DNA from: G965207345 sp965207345
GTDB taxonomy: Bacteria > Pseudomonadota > Gammaproteobacteria > PS1 > Pseudothioglobaceae
Length of the DNA stretch: 64,000 bases
Direction: 5' to 3'
Assembly: GCA_965207345.1 (NCBI GenBank)
Contig: OZ242280.1
Coordinates: 682,001 to 746,000 of the forward strand
A program made the position numbers and the translations under genes. Under the pieces are notes generated by a model, which was not told the origin of the DNA, made no database searches, and was given only the letters and a program-made list of their open reading frames with translations. The number at the start of each line of letters is the position of its first letter. The stretch's first letter is position 1. Positions 52,706 to 63,500 of this stretch are shown here, piece by piece.

Positions 52706-55273
52706 TTATTTACTAAAATCCATTTTAGACAGCAGAGAATTTTTAAATAGATTTTCACCATCATAATTATAAAACTCTAAACCGATAATTTTGTATTCAT
52801 CATTACTATAAGTGGTTGCTTTTTTTATACCAGTTAATACTCTATAATTTTGCTCTATTTCCAACAAAAAATCTTCTTTCCACTGTTCATATTTTTGCAA
52901 TTGTTTACCTTTGGGCTCAATAAAAAATTGGTAATTACATTGGGTATCTTTATTTTTGTTCAACAATACAAAATCAGGCTCAAACCTTTTGCCTTCTTTA
53001 AAATCATACAAAGCAAAATGTCTTTCATTTCTAATCAAATAAACATCTTGATAATTAACTTTTATACCATCAATTATTTTTGCAATTAGTTCTATTAATT
53101 TTTCTTCTTCACTTGTTCCATAAAATTTCTCAAAAATAAACCAATCATGCGTTGTTTTTTGTATTTTCTTTTCTTTATTTTGTGGTATTAGCAGAGTTTT
53201 TTCATTAAATATTTTATTTGCGGAATGAGGTTCAAATTCTTTAGTGCCTTCAAAATCAGTGATATTGCCTTTAATTTCTACTTCTAGGGCGTTTAAAAAT
53301 GATATAGCAATATTAAGTTTATTTTCAGTTGAGATATTGCTAATATTGCCGATAATATCTATTTCAAACTTGCCTAAATAGTCTTCACTTAAAAAATTAT
53401 TAATTGATTTTAAATTAGGAAAGGGTATTTTTAAGTTAGCAAAAGCAAAAGTATCAAACTTCAAAAACGCATTTTTTAGAATATTAACGCCCAATAATTC
53501 CAGCAAATTACGAACATTGGTTTTTTTATTTTTTTGCTCTGAATTATCATCAAAAACTTCTAGCAAATTACCTTTACCACTGGCTAATTCATAACTAAAA
53601 TTTGATTTTTTTATGCCAAAATCATGAATATTTTTGATGTGATTGTATTTTTTAACTATTCTTTTATTTTTAAAAATAACCTTATTCTTAAAATGACCAC
53701 TATTTTTAATATGCTCTTTTAATTTTAGCTTTAATTCTATTGGCTCATTGTCTTTTTCATCTAGCAAACCTTCTTTTATCAATGCCTCTTTAATTTCACT
53801 GATATATTGATGAGTGCTTTCACTATGAAAATATAACGATTCTAAAATTCTTAACTCATTGGTAATATCATTATCAAATTTTCTAGTATAAAAATTATCA
53901 TCATTTTTTATTTTAAAAGGGCAATACCTAGCACCCCTCCCCACAAGTTGAGCCTCACTAATTGTTTTTTTGCTAATTTTTGCTGTGCCACCACCCCTGC
54001 CTTGCCCTTCATTCAGTCTAACAATATCAAAAAGGTTTAACACATCCCAGCCCTCATTGAGTTTATCAACCGTAAAAATAGCTCTTATAGAATTGTCTTT
54101 ATCCTCTAAATTATTAAGGCGTTTTTGGTTAAGTTTTAACTCTTTATCCCTGTTAGTGCAAAGACATTTTTTTTCATCAAAAGCGATTTTAATTTTCTCT
54201 ATTAGTAAATTTAAACCAATATTTTGAGTGTCAAAAAATTTAAAGGCTTGTTGCAATATCTCAATATCAGTTTGCTTTTTAATATTCTCTAAATCACCTA
54301 TTCTTAAATTATCAATCAAAGTATGAAAAAGTTGCTGATTTTCTTTGCTTTCTTTTATTTTTGAAGATTTTAATAAAACCACTGGCTTAATGTTTAAACT
54401 GTATTTAATAGCTATTTGTTCGCGATAAATTGAAACAATTAGTGCTTGTAATATTCTTGTTTTCTTATCCGTATCGCTCTTAAAAAGACTAATATTTTTA
54501 CTAAAACCATCTTTGACAAATTTTTTTAGATTGTATTGATAAATAATTTTATCCAAATATTTCTTTTTAATTTCTTTGTTGTCTAATTCTATAGTGGCAC
54601 TGAATTCTAAAAGAATATTATCTTTATTGACTTTAAATATTTTTTCTACGGTATTTTCCCAACTAGCTTTTGTACAATTTTCTTGGATTTGACGAGTACT
54701 AGCACTAAGATGATGCGCCTCATCAGCAATCAGGGCAGTCTTTTTATCCTGAAAATCTTTGGTAGTCAGCGAATTTTCTTTTTCATTGTGGAAATCACTA
54801 AAAAGCCCTTGAATAGTGGTAAAACAAATATTTATATCATCATCGCTAAAATAAGCAAAATTATCAACAGCCTTGATGTTAACCTGTTTATTACTTATGA
54901 TAATTTTGTTATTAAATAGATATTTACTAGAAAACTGGTTGATAAAATTATCTTTGGTTTTTTCTACAATCTGCCCGCGATCAACAAAAAATAAAAAATT
55001 ACGATAGCCTTTCTTATATAAATATAATATCAACCCTGCCATAATAACTGTTTTACCGCTACCTGTTGCCATGTGATAAGCAAGGTGGATATTTTTCTTG
55101 GGCTTTTTATCATTCTCATAATAAGAATAAAAACGATTAAATGCTTGTTTTTGATAAACTCTTAATACCAGTTTTTTATTAAGATTATTATCAATAAAAG
55201 GGTATTTTTTATCCGTTATTTTCCCGTATTTCTGCAGGGTATTTAACTCTTCAAATAAAAATTTATCGCTCAT
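52706..55273 (-). CDS. res: Type III restriction enzyme, Res subunit
   Basis: An 855-residue helicase-nuclease. Walker A ATGSGKT at 69-75, DEAH-type box IADEAHHL near 195, helicase motifs SATIEL and VDKLNEGWDVLNLFDIVRL, and GRGARY. A C-terminal PD-(D/E)xK-like nuclease is suggested by FEPDFVLLN and FFIEPKG. With Mod it cleaves DNA having unmethylated inversely oriented sites after ATP-driven movement. It is separated from mod by a coiled-coil gene. The frame is uninterrupted and appears functional. Confidence 0.88.
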   Translation of the reverse strand: MSDKFLFEELNTLQKYGKITDKKYPFIDNNLNKKLVLRVYQKQAFNRFYSYYENDKKPKKNIHLAYHMATGSGKTVIMAGLILYLYKKGYRNFLFFVDRGQIVEKTKDNFINQFSSKYLFNNKIIISNKQVNIKAVDNFAYFSDDDINICFTTIQGLFSDFHNEKENSLTTKDFQDKKTALIADEAHHLSASTRQIQENCTKASWENTVEKIFKVNKDNILLEFSATIELDNKEIKKKYLDKIIYQYNLKKFVKDGFSKNISLFKSDTDKKTRILQALIVSIYREQIAIKYSLNIKPVVLLKSSKIKESKENQQLFHTLIDNLRIGDLENIKKQTDIEILQQAFKFFDTQNIGLNLLIEKIKIAFDEKKCLCTNRDKELKLNQKRLNNLEDKDNSIRAIFTVDKLNEGWDVLNLFDIVRLNEGQGRGGGTAKISKKTISEAQLVGRGARYCPFKIKNDDNFYTRKFDNDITNELRILESLYFHSESTHQYISEIKEALIKEGLLDEKDNEPIELKLKLKEHIKNSGHFKNKVIFKNKRIVKKYNHIKNIHDFGIKKSNFSYELASGKGNLLEVFDDNSEQKNKKTNVRNLLELLGVNILKNAFLKFDTFAFANLKIPFPNLKSINNFLSEDYLGKFEIDIIGNISNISTENKLNIAISFLNALEVEIKGNITDFEGTKEFEPHSANKIFNEKTLLIPQNKEKKIQKTTHDWFIFEKFYGTSEEEKLIELIAKIIDGIKVNYQDVYLIRNERHFALYDFKEGKRFEPDFVLLNKNKDTQCNYQFFIEPKGKQLQKYEQWKEDFLLEIEQNYRVLTGIKKATTYSNDEYKIIGLEFYNYDGENLFKNSLLSKMDFSK

Positions 55274-55337
55274 TTTTTATGCTTTATCTATACTCAGAAA
55301 TAGGTTAAAAATCTGTATTTTTTAAAAGCATTTGCCA

Positions 55338-56516
55338 TTATTTGCTGCGTTTTTCAGTAACTTTTCCAACAATTTTTTCAATTAGAGTAGCGTCAAATTG
55401 TTTTTTATGGTTTGCTAATGGGTGCTGGTGAATTTCATCTAGTATTTTTGTGATGTAGTTTTTATAACTAGTATCGTTTTCATCTTCTTTATTTTTTAAT
55501 TTTTCAGAAAAAGCATCAATTGATTTTGCTAAAGTTGATTTATACGCATAATCTGTAGCAATATCTGATCTTTTGACGTACTGTCTGGCACAAAATCCCG
55601 TTACACTTAATGAGATAAAGATCAATGATAATCTAGCCACTATGGTGTTAATTTTTAAATCTACTTCAATGCCCATCCAAACACCTATTCCAATTGCCAC
55701 ACTAGCAAACAACAAAGCAGCACATACCCATATTCTTGCACCTATAAATAAATTTATAAACCATGAGTACCATTTATTCTTGCTAGGCTTACCTTTTATT
55801 TCATCATATTGTGCTTGAAAAGCTGCACTGATACCAGCTGCTACACCTAATCTCATGGCTTCCCTCGCTTTTTCTGTTATTCTATCAACTTGATCTAATG
55901 CTTTCTTTTTCTCTCCAGTATATGTTTCAATTTTTACATCATATTGTTTGTATTTTTCATCTTGTTTTTGTATTTGCTTGTTATGTTTCTCCAAGGTTTT
56001 TGCTAAATTATCTAAATAGATTCTATTTTTTTCAGATTGTTCTATGTTTTCTTTAGTTTTATCCACATTATTTGATACCGTATTTATAGTTCTGACTAGC
56101 TGGTTTTTTTTTGCAATAAGTTCTTTTTGTTTTCTTATTAGTTTTTCTACTTCTGCTTTTATAACTGTGGTACTAGTTTTTGTATAATCAATATAAGCAA
56201 AATGTCTTATATCTGATTTCAGACTATCTAATTCTAATAAAAAATTATCACTTTTTTTCACTTTATCATGGATTTTATTTAGATTATCTAAAATAGATTT
56301 TCGCTCTTTGAATGATGAAATATCTTCAAACTGGTTTCTTGTTTTTGCCAGTATTATTATTCTATTTATTGTGCGTTCTAAGTCATTAAGCAAATCTGCA
56401 AATGTTGCTTTATCAGGCTCATAAACAATTTCAGATAAGTCATAGACTTCTTTAGAAAAAGACTTTATATTTTCAGCAACTAATTGAATGTTTTTTATTG
56501 TTTGTAATGCAGACAT
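55338..56516 (-). CDS. Coiled-coil membrane protein between mod and res
   Basis: A 392-residue protein. Residues 1-100 are helical; about 115-215 form a long coiled coil (VEKLIRKQKELIAKKNQL, ENIEQSEKNRIYLDNLAKTLEKHNKQI). Two hydrophobic helices follow at about 260-285 (WVCAALLFASVAIGIGVWMG) and 292-310 (IVARLSLIFISLSVTGFC). The end has ARQYVKRSDIATDYAYKSTLAKSIDAF, a helical motif I recall from uncharacterised membrane proteins of accessory loci. It lies 9 bases after mod and 64 before res. Not a canonical type III R-M component; function unknown. Confidence 0.7.
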   Translation of the reverse strand: MSALQTIKNIQLVAENIKSFSKEVYDLSEIVYEPDKATFADLLNDLERTINRIIILAKTRNQFEDISSFKERKSILDNLNKIHDKVKKSDNFLLELDSLKSDIRHFAYIDYTKTSTTVIKAEVEKLIRKQKELIAKKNQLVRTINTVSNNVDKTKENIEQSEKNRIYLDNLAKTLEKHNKQIQKQDEKYKQYDVKIETYTGEKKKALDQVDRITEKAREAMRLGVAAGISAAFQAQYDEIKGKPSKNKWYSWFINLFIGARIWVCAALLFASVAIGIGVWMGIEVDLKINTIVARLSLIFISLSVTGFCARQYVKRSDIATDYAYKSTLAKSIDAFSEKLKNKEDENDTSYKNYITKILDEIHQHPLANHKKQFDATLIEKIVGKVTEKRSK

Positions 56517-56525
56517 AGTTTATTA

Positions 56526-58409
56526 TTATTGATAAAAATCCTTATTTAATTGTTTGGTTTTATTATCCACCTCTAAAGTTTCATCGTCAATCTCAGTGAG
56601 GTTTTTGTATAACAAGTTTTTATTAAGAATGGAGAATAAAGATTCCAACTGCTTATCAAGACTCAATGCTTCAAAATCCTTTTTATTTTCTAATAGTTTT
56701 TTAGTTTCTACGTCATAGTTTAAAAAAGCATGTTCAGCTATTTCATCATATAATTGCTCAACCATTTTTGCTGTTTTGTGCCCTGCCCTAATAGCATGTA
56801 GATTATCAATATATTTTTGATTGTATTTATCTAATTCAAAATAAATAAATTCACCGCCGCCTTGATAATCAACGGCTTTAGATATTCCGCCTTGCTCACC
56901 ATTAATGACTTTTTGCATTCTTTTAACGGCAATATCTTCAATATAATCCATTTGCTCAATGCCGATATATTGCCTACCCATTTTATGAGCAACAGCACAA
57001 GTGGTGCCGCTACCTAGGTGATAATCTAGGACAATATCGTCACTTTTAGTGGCTATTTCTATTATTCTTTGTAGTAGTTTTTCTGGTTTTGGGGTGGTAA
57101 ATTTTTTACCATTAAATAATGCCATCAATTCTTTTGTCCCTTCTGTCGCTGTTCCTGTATCATTCCAAATAGTAAAAGTATTTGTTCCTTTTTCTTCCGC
57201 TTCACTTTTAAAACGTTTATACTGAGGCTTTGTTTTTCCAGATTTTCCGAAAACAATTCTATTGCCTGTTAATGCTTGTTTATATTTTTCCTCTGACATA
57301 CGCCAACACCTGCCTTCAGGCGGTAAATATACCGTCTTTGTATTAGGGTTGATAATTTCATAAGATAAATTTTTTCTTATATTAGGCGCATCAAAAGGGT
57401 CAGCAACCCAATCACCTCTAGGGTCATCATCTCGATTAGCAAATTTATCATTATCAATTGCCAATGAATTTAAAGTTAAAACTGTTCTGTTTTTTGCAAA
57501 TGTTAATGTGTAATTATGAGATAAAGAAACATCAATATCATTTTGAGATGATTTTCTATGATGCCATATAAAATCAGCAACAAAATTATCCCTACCAAAA
57601 ATATCATCCATTAGCACCTTTAAATATGCTTGTTCATTATCATCACATTGCACAAAAATAACCCCATCATCAGCTAATAGCTCTTTGGCAACCTCAAGGC
57701 GATTCTTCATAAACACTAACCAAGTAGAGTGATTAAAATTATCATTATAGTTAAAACTATCATTACCTGTATTATAAGGCGGGTCAATATAAATTAGTTT
57801 TACTTTAGCGGCAAAATTACTTTTTAAAGTGTGCAAGGCTAGGAGATTATTACCTTTGATAACAAGATTATCTTTAATAGTGCCATTTTTATCACGGCTA
57901 AAAGCTGGCGTATCACTGATGCCGTCTTGCGCGTATTTTTTAGCGCGTGCGATAACTTTTTTATCAAGCAGGCGATTAATCTCATCTTTGGCTAATATTT
58001 CATTAAAAAATACCTCTCTTCGTTTTCCATTATCTTTGGATTGCCCGCCTTCTAAAATACAATCTTTAAAAGGAAAGGATAAAACTACATTATCAATCTG
58101 TTTGATGTGTTTATTGGATACAGTTAAACCAACTTTATTAGAAAACTTGGTATAACTATCCATTAGAAAATTTTTATCCCCAATATAATCAATAAACTTA
58201 CGATAATTAAAAACTATAATAGCACCACTTACTTGTTTAAAAAAATGCTGTTTTGTCTCTTGATTATTAAATAGTAATTTAATGAGTTCATTGTCAAACT
58301 GCTCGGCGCTGTGCCTGATATTTTGTTTTAATAATTCACCTTCTTTATCACAAAATTGGTGCTGCGTTTTTAGTAGATTTTGCAAGTGCTGGTTAAAATT
58401 TTTTTTCAT
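56526..58409 (-). CDS. mod: Type III DNA-methyltransferase, Mod subunit
   Basis: A 627-residue beta-class adenine methyltransferase. DPPY motif IV at 209-212 (LIYIDPPYNTGND) precedes the variable target-recognition region (about 260-440), and the SAM motif comes late (IVLDYHLGSGTTCAVAHKMGRQYIGIE), the beta-class order. It confers recognition and protection for the type III system. The ATG at 58409 gives MKKNFNQHLQNLLK. No repeat tract typical of phase-variable mod genes is present in the coding region. Confidence 0.92.
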   Translation of the reverse strand: MKKNFNQHLQNLLKTQHQFCDKEGELLKQNIRHSAEQFDNELIKLLFNNQETKQHFFKQVSGAIIVFNYRKFIDYIGDKNFLMDSYTKFSNKVGLTVSNKHIKQIDNVVLSFPFKDCILEGGQSKDNGKRREVFFNEILAKDEINRLLDKKVIARAKKYAQDGISDTPAFSRDKNGTIKDNLVIKGNNLLALHTLKSNFAAKVKLIYIDPPYNTGNDSFNYNDNFNHSTWLVFMKNRLEVAKELLADDGVIFVQCDDNEQAYLKVLMDDIFGRDNFVADFIWHHRKSSQNDIDVSLSHNYTLTFAKNRTVLTLNSLAIDNDKFANRDDDPRGDWVADPFDAPNIRKNLSYEIINPNTKTVYLPPEGRCWRMSEEKYKQALTGNRIVFGKSGKTKPQYKRFKSEAEEKGTNTFTIWNDTGTATEGTKELMALFNGKKFTTPKPEKLLQRIIEIATKSDDIVLDYHLGSGTTCAVAHKMGRQYIGIEQMDYIEDIAVKRMQKVINGEQGGISKAVDYQGGGEFIYFELDKYNQKYIDNLHAIRAGHKTAKMVEQLYDEIAEHAFLNYDVETKKLLENKKDFEALSLDKQLESLFSILNKNLLYKNLTEIDDETLEVDNKTKQLNKDFYQ

Positions 58410-58435
58410 AAATTTAGGCTATTTTTTGTATTAAT

Positions 58436-58450
58436 GAGGCATTATACCTC
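58436..58450 (-). promoter_or_regulatory. Inverted repeat covering the likely mod -10 box
   Basis: On the minus strand GAGGTATAATGCCTC contains an exact TATAAT flanked by GAGG/CCTC half sites, 27 bases before the mod ATG. A repressor binding there would block mod transcription. No good -35 hexamer at the normal distance was seen. Confidence 0.35.
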
Positions 58451-58562
58451 TTTATTTCTAGTCGTTAGAATTACAATTATTTTAGAGAAAATAACTGGGT
58501 AACAGCGTGTTTGTAGATGTGGTAAAATTGTGCTACCGTTTACTTAGAAACAGGTGTTTATT

Positions 58563-59690
58563 TTGTCAAAAACTGCATTACTCGCACTAGAAACAGGTGA
58601 TACTTTTTTAGGACGTAGTATTGGCAGTCAAGGGGTAACGGCTGGAGAGGTAGTTTTTAATACTGCAATGAGCGGTTATCAGGAAATTTTAACTGATCCA
58701 TCTTATGCTCATCAGTTAGTTACGCTAACCTATCCACATATTGGTAACACTGGCATCAACACACTAGATAACGAATCAGAGACTATATTTGCCAAAGGTC
58801 TCATTATTCGTGATTTGTCTTTAATATCAAGTAGCTGGCGCAGTGAGACAAACTTATCTGAGCTATTAATAGCGCATAATATTATCGCTATTAGTGATAT
58901 TGATACGCGTGCACTAACACATATTTTACGCACTAAAGGTGCACTGAGAGGGTGTATTGTCACGGCAGATAAAATTGATAAAATAATAACTAATTTGGCG
59001 CTTAAAAAAGCACGTGCCGTGCGTGTACTTGATAATTTAGATTTAGCAAAAGTAGTTTCTACCAAAAAGCCTTATCGTTTTACAAAGGGTGTCCATAACA
59101 TAAGAGGCGAGAAGGCAAAGAAGAGAAAACCTCAATATACAGTTGCAGTTTATGATTATGGTGTTAAAAAAAATATTTTAAGACTACTGGTTGACAGAGG
59201 CTGTAAACTCACTGTTTTCCCAGCCCAAGCACCTGTCTCTGAATTACTTAAAATAAAACCAGATGGTGTGTTTTTATCTAATGGACCGGGAGATCCGTGT
59301 CCGTGTGATTATGCTATTTGCTATATTCAAGAATTATTGAAACAAGATATGCCTATATTTGGCATTTGTCTAGGGCATCAATTATTAGCACTAGCAAACG
59401 GCGCGCGCACTGGAAAAATGAAATTTGGTCATCATGGTGCAAATCATCCTGTTAAAGATATGCGTTCTGAGCGCGTGATGATTACAAGCCAAAACCATGG
59501 GTTTGATGTGCTAGATGACAGTATTGGTAAAAATTTATATGTTACGCATCGCTCATTATTTGATGATTCCATTCAAGGTTTAGAGGTTATAGGTAAACGT
59601 GCTTTTGGTTTTCAGGGCCATCCAGAAGCAAGTCCTGGTACGCATGATATGACGCATCTATTTGATAAATTTATTGATATTATGAGATGA
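58563..59690 (+). CDS. carA: Carbamoyl-phosphate synthase small subunit
   Basis: A 375-residue glutaminase subunit from TTG 58563 (MSKTALLALETGDTFLGRSIG). A GTG at 58554 is also in frame but overlaps the AGG ribosome-binding element at 58552-58554, so TTG is preferred. The Cys nucleophile is in PIFGICLGHQLLALA, and GHPEASPGTHD supplies His-Glu. It provides ammonia to CarB for pyrimidine and arginine synthesis. Its stop overlaps mlaA. Confidence 0.94.
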   Translation: MSKTALLALETGDTFLGRSIGSQGVTAGEVVFNTAMSGYQEILTDPSYAHQLVTLTYPHIGNTGINTLDNESETIFAKGLIIRDLSLISSSWRSETNLSELLIAHNIIAISDIDTRALTHILRTKGALRGCIVTADKIDKIITNLALKKARAVRVLDNLDLAKVVSTKKPYRFTKGVHNIRGEKAKKRKPQYTVAVYDYGVKKNILRLLVDRGCKLTVFPAQAPVSELLKIKPDGVFLSNGPGDPCPCDYAICYIQELLKQDMPIFGICLGHQLLALANGARTGKMKFGHHGANHPVKDMRSERVMITSQNHGFDVLDDSIGKNLYVTHRSLFDDSIQGLEVIGKRAFGFQGHPEASPGTHDMTHLFDKFIDIMR

Positions 59691-60397
59691 ATACTACATT
59701 TAAGGGAAATATATTTAAAGTAATTTTTTTATCTGGTTTGCTTATTTTTACAGCTCATATTCCCGCAGAAGAAATAGATAATCAAGATCCATGGGAATCG
59801 TTTAATCGCTCGGTTTACGGTTTTAACCTAACTTTAGATAAAGCGCTCAAACCCATTGCCAAAACTTATCGTGATTACATGCCAGAGTTTGTGCAAACAG
59901 GGGTAGGTAATTTTTTTGAAAACATTGGCGATATTGATACAATGCTCAATCAATTATTGCAAGCCAAGGTGCAACAAAGTGCTAAATCTTTATTGCGTTT
60001 TGGTGTTAATTCAACCGCTGGTATTGCTGGCTTTATTGAAGTTATTGAGAGAGAAGAAAAAGAAGACTTAGGACAAACGCTTGCAGTTTGGGGTTTTGAT
60101 AGCGGGCCGTATTTGGTTTTACCACTTATTGGGCCTAGCACCATTCGTGATAGTGCGAGCGTGGTTTCAAATCTTTTATTCATAGATGATATTAGTATAG
60201 AAAACATTAATGATTCTAACACTAAAGTAGCGCTTTATACAGCTAGAGTGATAGATAAAAGGGTTAATTTACTACCTATAACTGATATATTAGAAAAAAA
60301 TGATGATCCTTATGTTGCAACACGTTCATCTTATTTTCAAAGACGTCATTATGATATTTACGATGGTAAGGTAAGGCTTGAGATTGATGATTTTTAA
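59687..60397 (+). CDS. mlaA: MlaA/VacJ family phospholipid retention protein
   Basis: A 236-residue protein with DPWESFNRSVYGFN, the MlaA start motif, then AKTYRDYMPEFVQTGVGNFFENIGDI, SLLRFGVNSTAGIAGFIEV, DLGQTLAVWGFDSGPYLVLPLIGPSTIRD and the end DPYVATRSSYFQRRHYDIYDG. It has a signal peptide (IFKVIFLSGLLIFTAHIPAEE) but no lipobox Cys, so it is apparently not a lipoprotein as in E. coli. MlaA removes misplaced outer-membrane phospholipids. It lies between carA and carB; only the carA overlap (ATGA) is tight. Confidence 0.88.
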   Translation: MNTTFKGNIFKVIFLSGLLIFTAHIPAEEIDNQDPWESFNRSVYGFNLTLDKALKPIAKTYRDYMPEFVQTGVGNFFENIGDIDTMLNQLLQAKVQQSAKSLLRFGVNSTAGIAGFIEVIEREEKEDLGQTLAVWGFDSGPYLVLPLIGPSTIRDSASVVSNLLFIDDISIENINDSNTKVALYTARVIDKRVNLLPITDILEKNDDPYVATRSSYFQRRHYDIYDGKVRLEIDDF

Positions 60398-60540
60398 TAT
60401 TTTTTCATGGTAAATTTTTCTAATTTTATTTTTGCATATTGTATATTCTAAAGATGAGTTGCGATTATATGGGTTTTTTTGCATTGTGAAATCTAATGTC
60501 AAATTTTAATTAAAAAATTATTTTTTAACCGATTTAATTG

Positions 60541-63500
60541 ATGCCTAAAAGAGAGGATTTAAATAGCATACTGATTATTGGCGCAGGACCTATTATCATT
60601 GGTCAGGCGTGTGAATTTGATTATTCAGGTGTTCAAGCATGTAAGGCACTCAAGGAAGAAGGTTATCGCATTATTTTGGTTAATTCTAATCCTGCCACGA
60701 TTATGACCGATCCAAAAATGGCAGATGCAACTTATATTGAACCTATTGAATGGCAAACTATAAAGCGTATTATTGCGCGCGAAAAACCTGATGCAATTTT
60801 GCCAACGATGGGCGGGCAAACAGCACTAAATTGCACCCTGGATTTAGAAAAAAATGGCGTTCTCGCTCAATATAATGTTGAGATAATAGGCGCAAATAAA
60901 GAGTCTATCAATAAGGCAGAAGATAGAGAATTGTTTCGTAAGGCAATGATGAAAATTGGACTTGATATGCCTAAATCTGGTATTGCTCATACGATAAATG
61001 AAGCGCTTGAAGTTTGCGCTAAAGTGGGCTTTCCAACCGTTATTCGTCCGTCGTTTACGCTCGGTGGTAGCGGTGGCGGTATTGCATTTAATATTGAAGA
61101 ATTTATAGAAATTTGTCGCCGTGGTTTAGATTTATCACCTATTAGCGAATTACTCGTTGAAGAATCTATTTTAGGCTGGAAGGAGTTTGAAATGGAGGTA
61201 GTGCGCGATAAAAAAGATAATTGTATTATCGTTTGTACTATTGAAAATATTGACCCAATGGGTATTCATACTGGCGATTCTATTACTGTTGCCCCGCAGC
61301 AAACACTAACTGATAGGGAATATCAGCAGATGCGTAACGCCTCAATTTTAATATTAAGAGAAATTGGTGTGGAGACAGGTGGCTCTAATGTTCAGTTTGC
61401 ACTTAATCCAGAAAATGGGCATTTGGTGGTGATTGAAATGAATCCGCGTGTCTCTCGCTCTTCGGCACTTGCCTCAAAGGCAACTGGTTTTCCTATTGCT
61501 AAAATTGCCACAAAGCTTGCAATAGGCTATACTTTAGACGAACTAGACAATGATATTACTAGCGGCAGAACGCCTGCGTCATTTGAGCCTACCCTGGATT
61601 ATGTGGTTGTTAAAATACCACGTTTTGCATTTGAAAAATTTACCAAAGCAGATAATCGCTTGACAACGCAAATGAAATCAGTTGGAGAGGTTATGGCGAT
61701 TGGAAGCACTTTTCAAGAATCTCTGCAAAAAGCAATCAGGGGCTTAGAAACTGAAAAGACTGGTTTAGACTCTATGCTGGATCTCTCGCTTGAAACTTCG
61801 CGTAGCATTATTAAAAAAGAATTAATTAGCGCAGGTCCCGAAAGAATTTTTTACATAGCAGAAGCCTTTAGACTTGGTATTGATATACAAGAGGTTTTTG
61901 TTTTATCTAAAATTGATAAATGGTTTTTAGCTCAGATTGAGAATTTGGTGCAAACAGAGCTTGCACTTCTAAACTCTGTACTAAGCGACTTAAATAAAGA
62001 GGATCTATTTAACCTAAAACGCAAAGGTTTTTCTGATGCACGTTTGGCAATTTTACTTTCGTGCTCAGAAGAAGCTGTGCGTGTGAGGCGCAAGGCGTTT
62101 GGTGTACAAGCAGTATTTAAACGCGTTGATAGCTGCGCTGGTGAATTTGACACCGAGACTGCTTATCTATATTCAACCTATCAAAGTTTTTGCGAAGCAC
62201 GTCCTACGGATAAACAAAAAATTATGATTTTAGGCGGAGGACCTAATCGTATTGGTCAAGGTATTGAATTTGATTATTGTTGCGTGCACGCTTCTCTTGC
62301 GCTTCAAGAAGAAAGCTTTGAGACGATTATGGTGAATTGTAACCCTGAAACAGTTTCTACCGATTATGATATTTCTAATCGTCTTTATTTTGAACCGTTG
62401 ACTTTAGAAAATGTGCTTGCCATTGTTGATTTAGAAAAACCAATTGGTGTGATTGTTCATTATGGCGGACAAACACCACTTAAACTTGCACATGCCCTGG
62501 AAAAACATGGAGTGCACATCATTGGCACAAGCCCTGATTCCATTGATTTGTGCGAAGATAGAGAGCGTTTTCAAAAATTAGTATCAGAGCTTGGTTTGAA
62601 ACAGCCATTAAATGGCACAGCACGCAGTATTGAACAGGCGCTTGATATTGCTGATGGTCTAGGTTTTCCACTTGTTGTTCGTCCTTCGTATGTACTTGGC
62701 GGGCGGGCGATGGAGATTGTTTATGATAAAAATAGCCTTAGTCGTTATATGCACAGTGCTGTTCAAGTTTCTAATGATTCACCGGTATTACTTGATTCAT
62801 TTTTAGATAATGCTGTTGAAGTTGATATTGATGCTATTTGTGATGGCAAAGAAGTAGTAATCGGTGGTGTAATGCAGCATATTGAGCAAGCAGGGATTCA
62901 CTCAGGAGATTCGGCGTGCTCTTTACCGCCTTATTCTTTAGCAAAGGATATTGTTAATGAGATGAAAAAACAAGTTGTTACGATGGCAAAAAAACTTAAA
63001 GTTATTGGTTTAGTTAATGCCCAGCTTGCTTATCAGGATGGTCATATTTATATCATTGAAGTGAATCCAAGAGCATCACGCACTGTGCCTTTTGTTTCTA
63101 AAGCCATCGGTGTTTCTCTTGCAAAAATTGCCGTGCGTGTAATGGTTGGTAAAACGCTTAAAATGCAACAATATCAAACAGAAATTGTGCCAAGTTATGT
63201 GAGCGTGAAAGAAGCAGTTTTCCCATTTAATAAATTTTTAGGAACTGATCCAATGCTTGGCCCGGAAATGAAATCAACGGGCGAAGTCATGGGGATTGGC
63301 CCAGATTTTGCTAGTGCTTTTGGTAAAACACAGTTAGCAATTGATTTGGTTATTCCAAAACGCGGTAAAGTATTTATGAGCGTGCGCAAAGCGGATCGTA
63401 AACATTTAGTTCTTTTAGGGAAAAAATTTATCAGTCAAGGCTATATGCTGATTGCAACACGTAGTAACCACCTTCTGCTTAGCGAAGCTGGGCTTAATTG

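Noticed and set aside
50000..58500. Insertion sequence or integrase explaining the R-M region
   Set aside because: No transposase, integrase, terminal inverted repeats or tRNA attachment site found.
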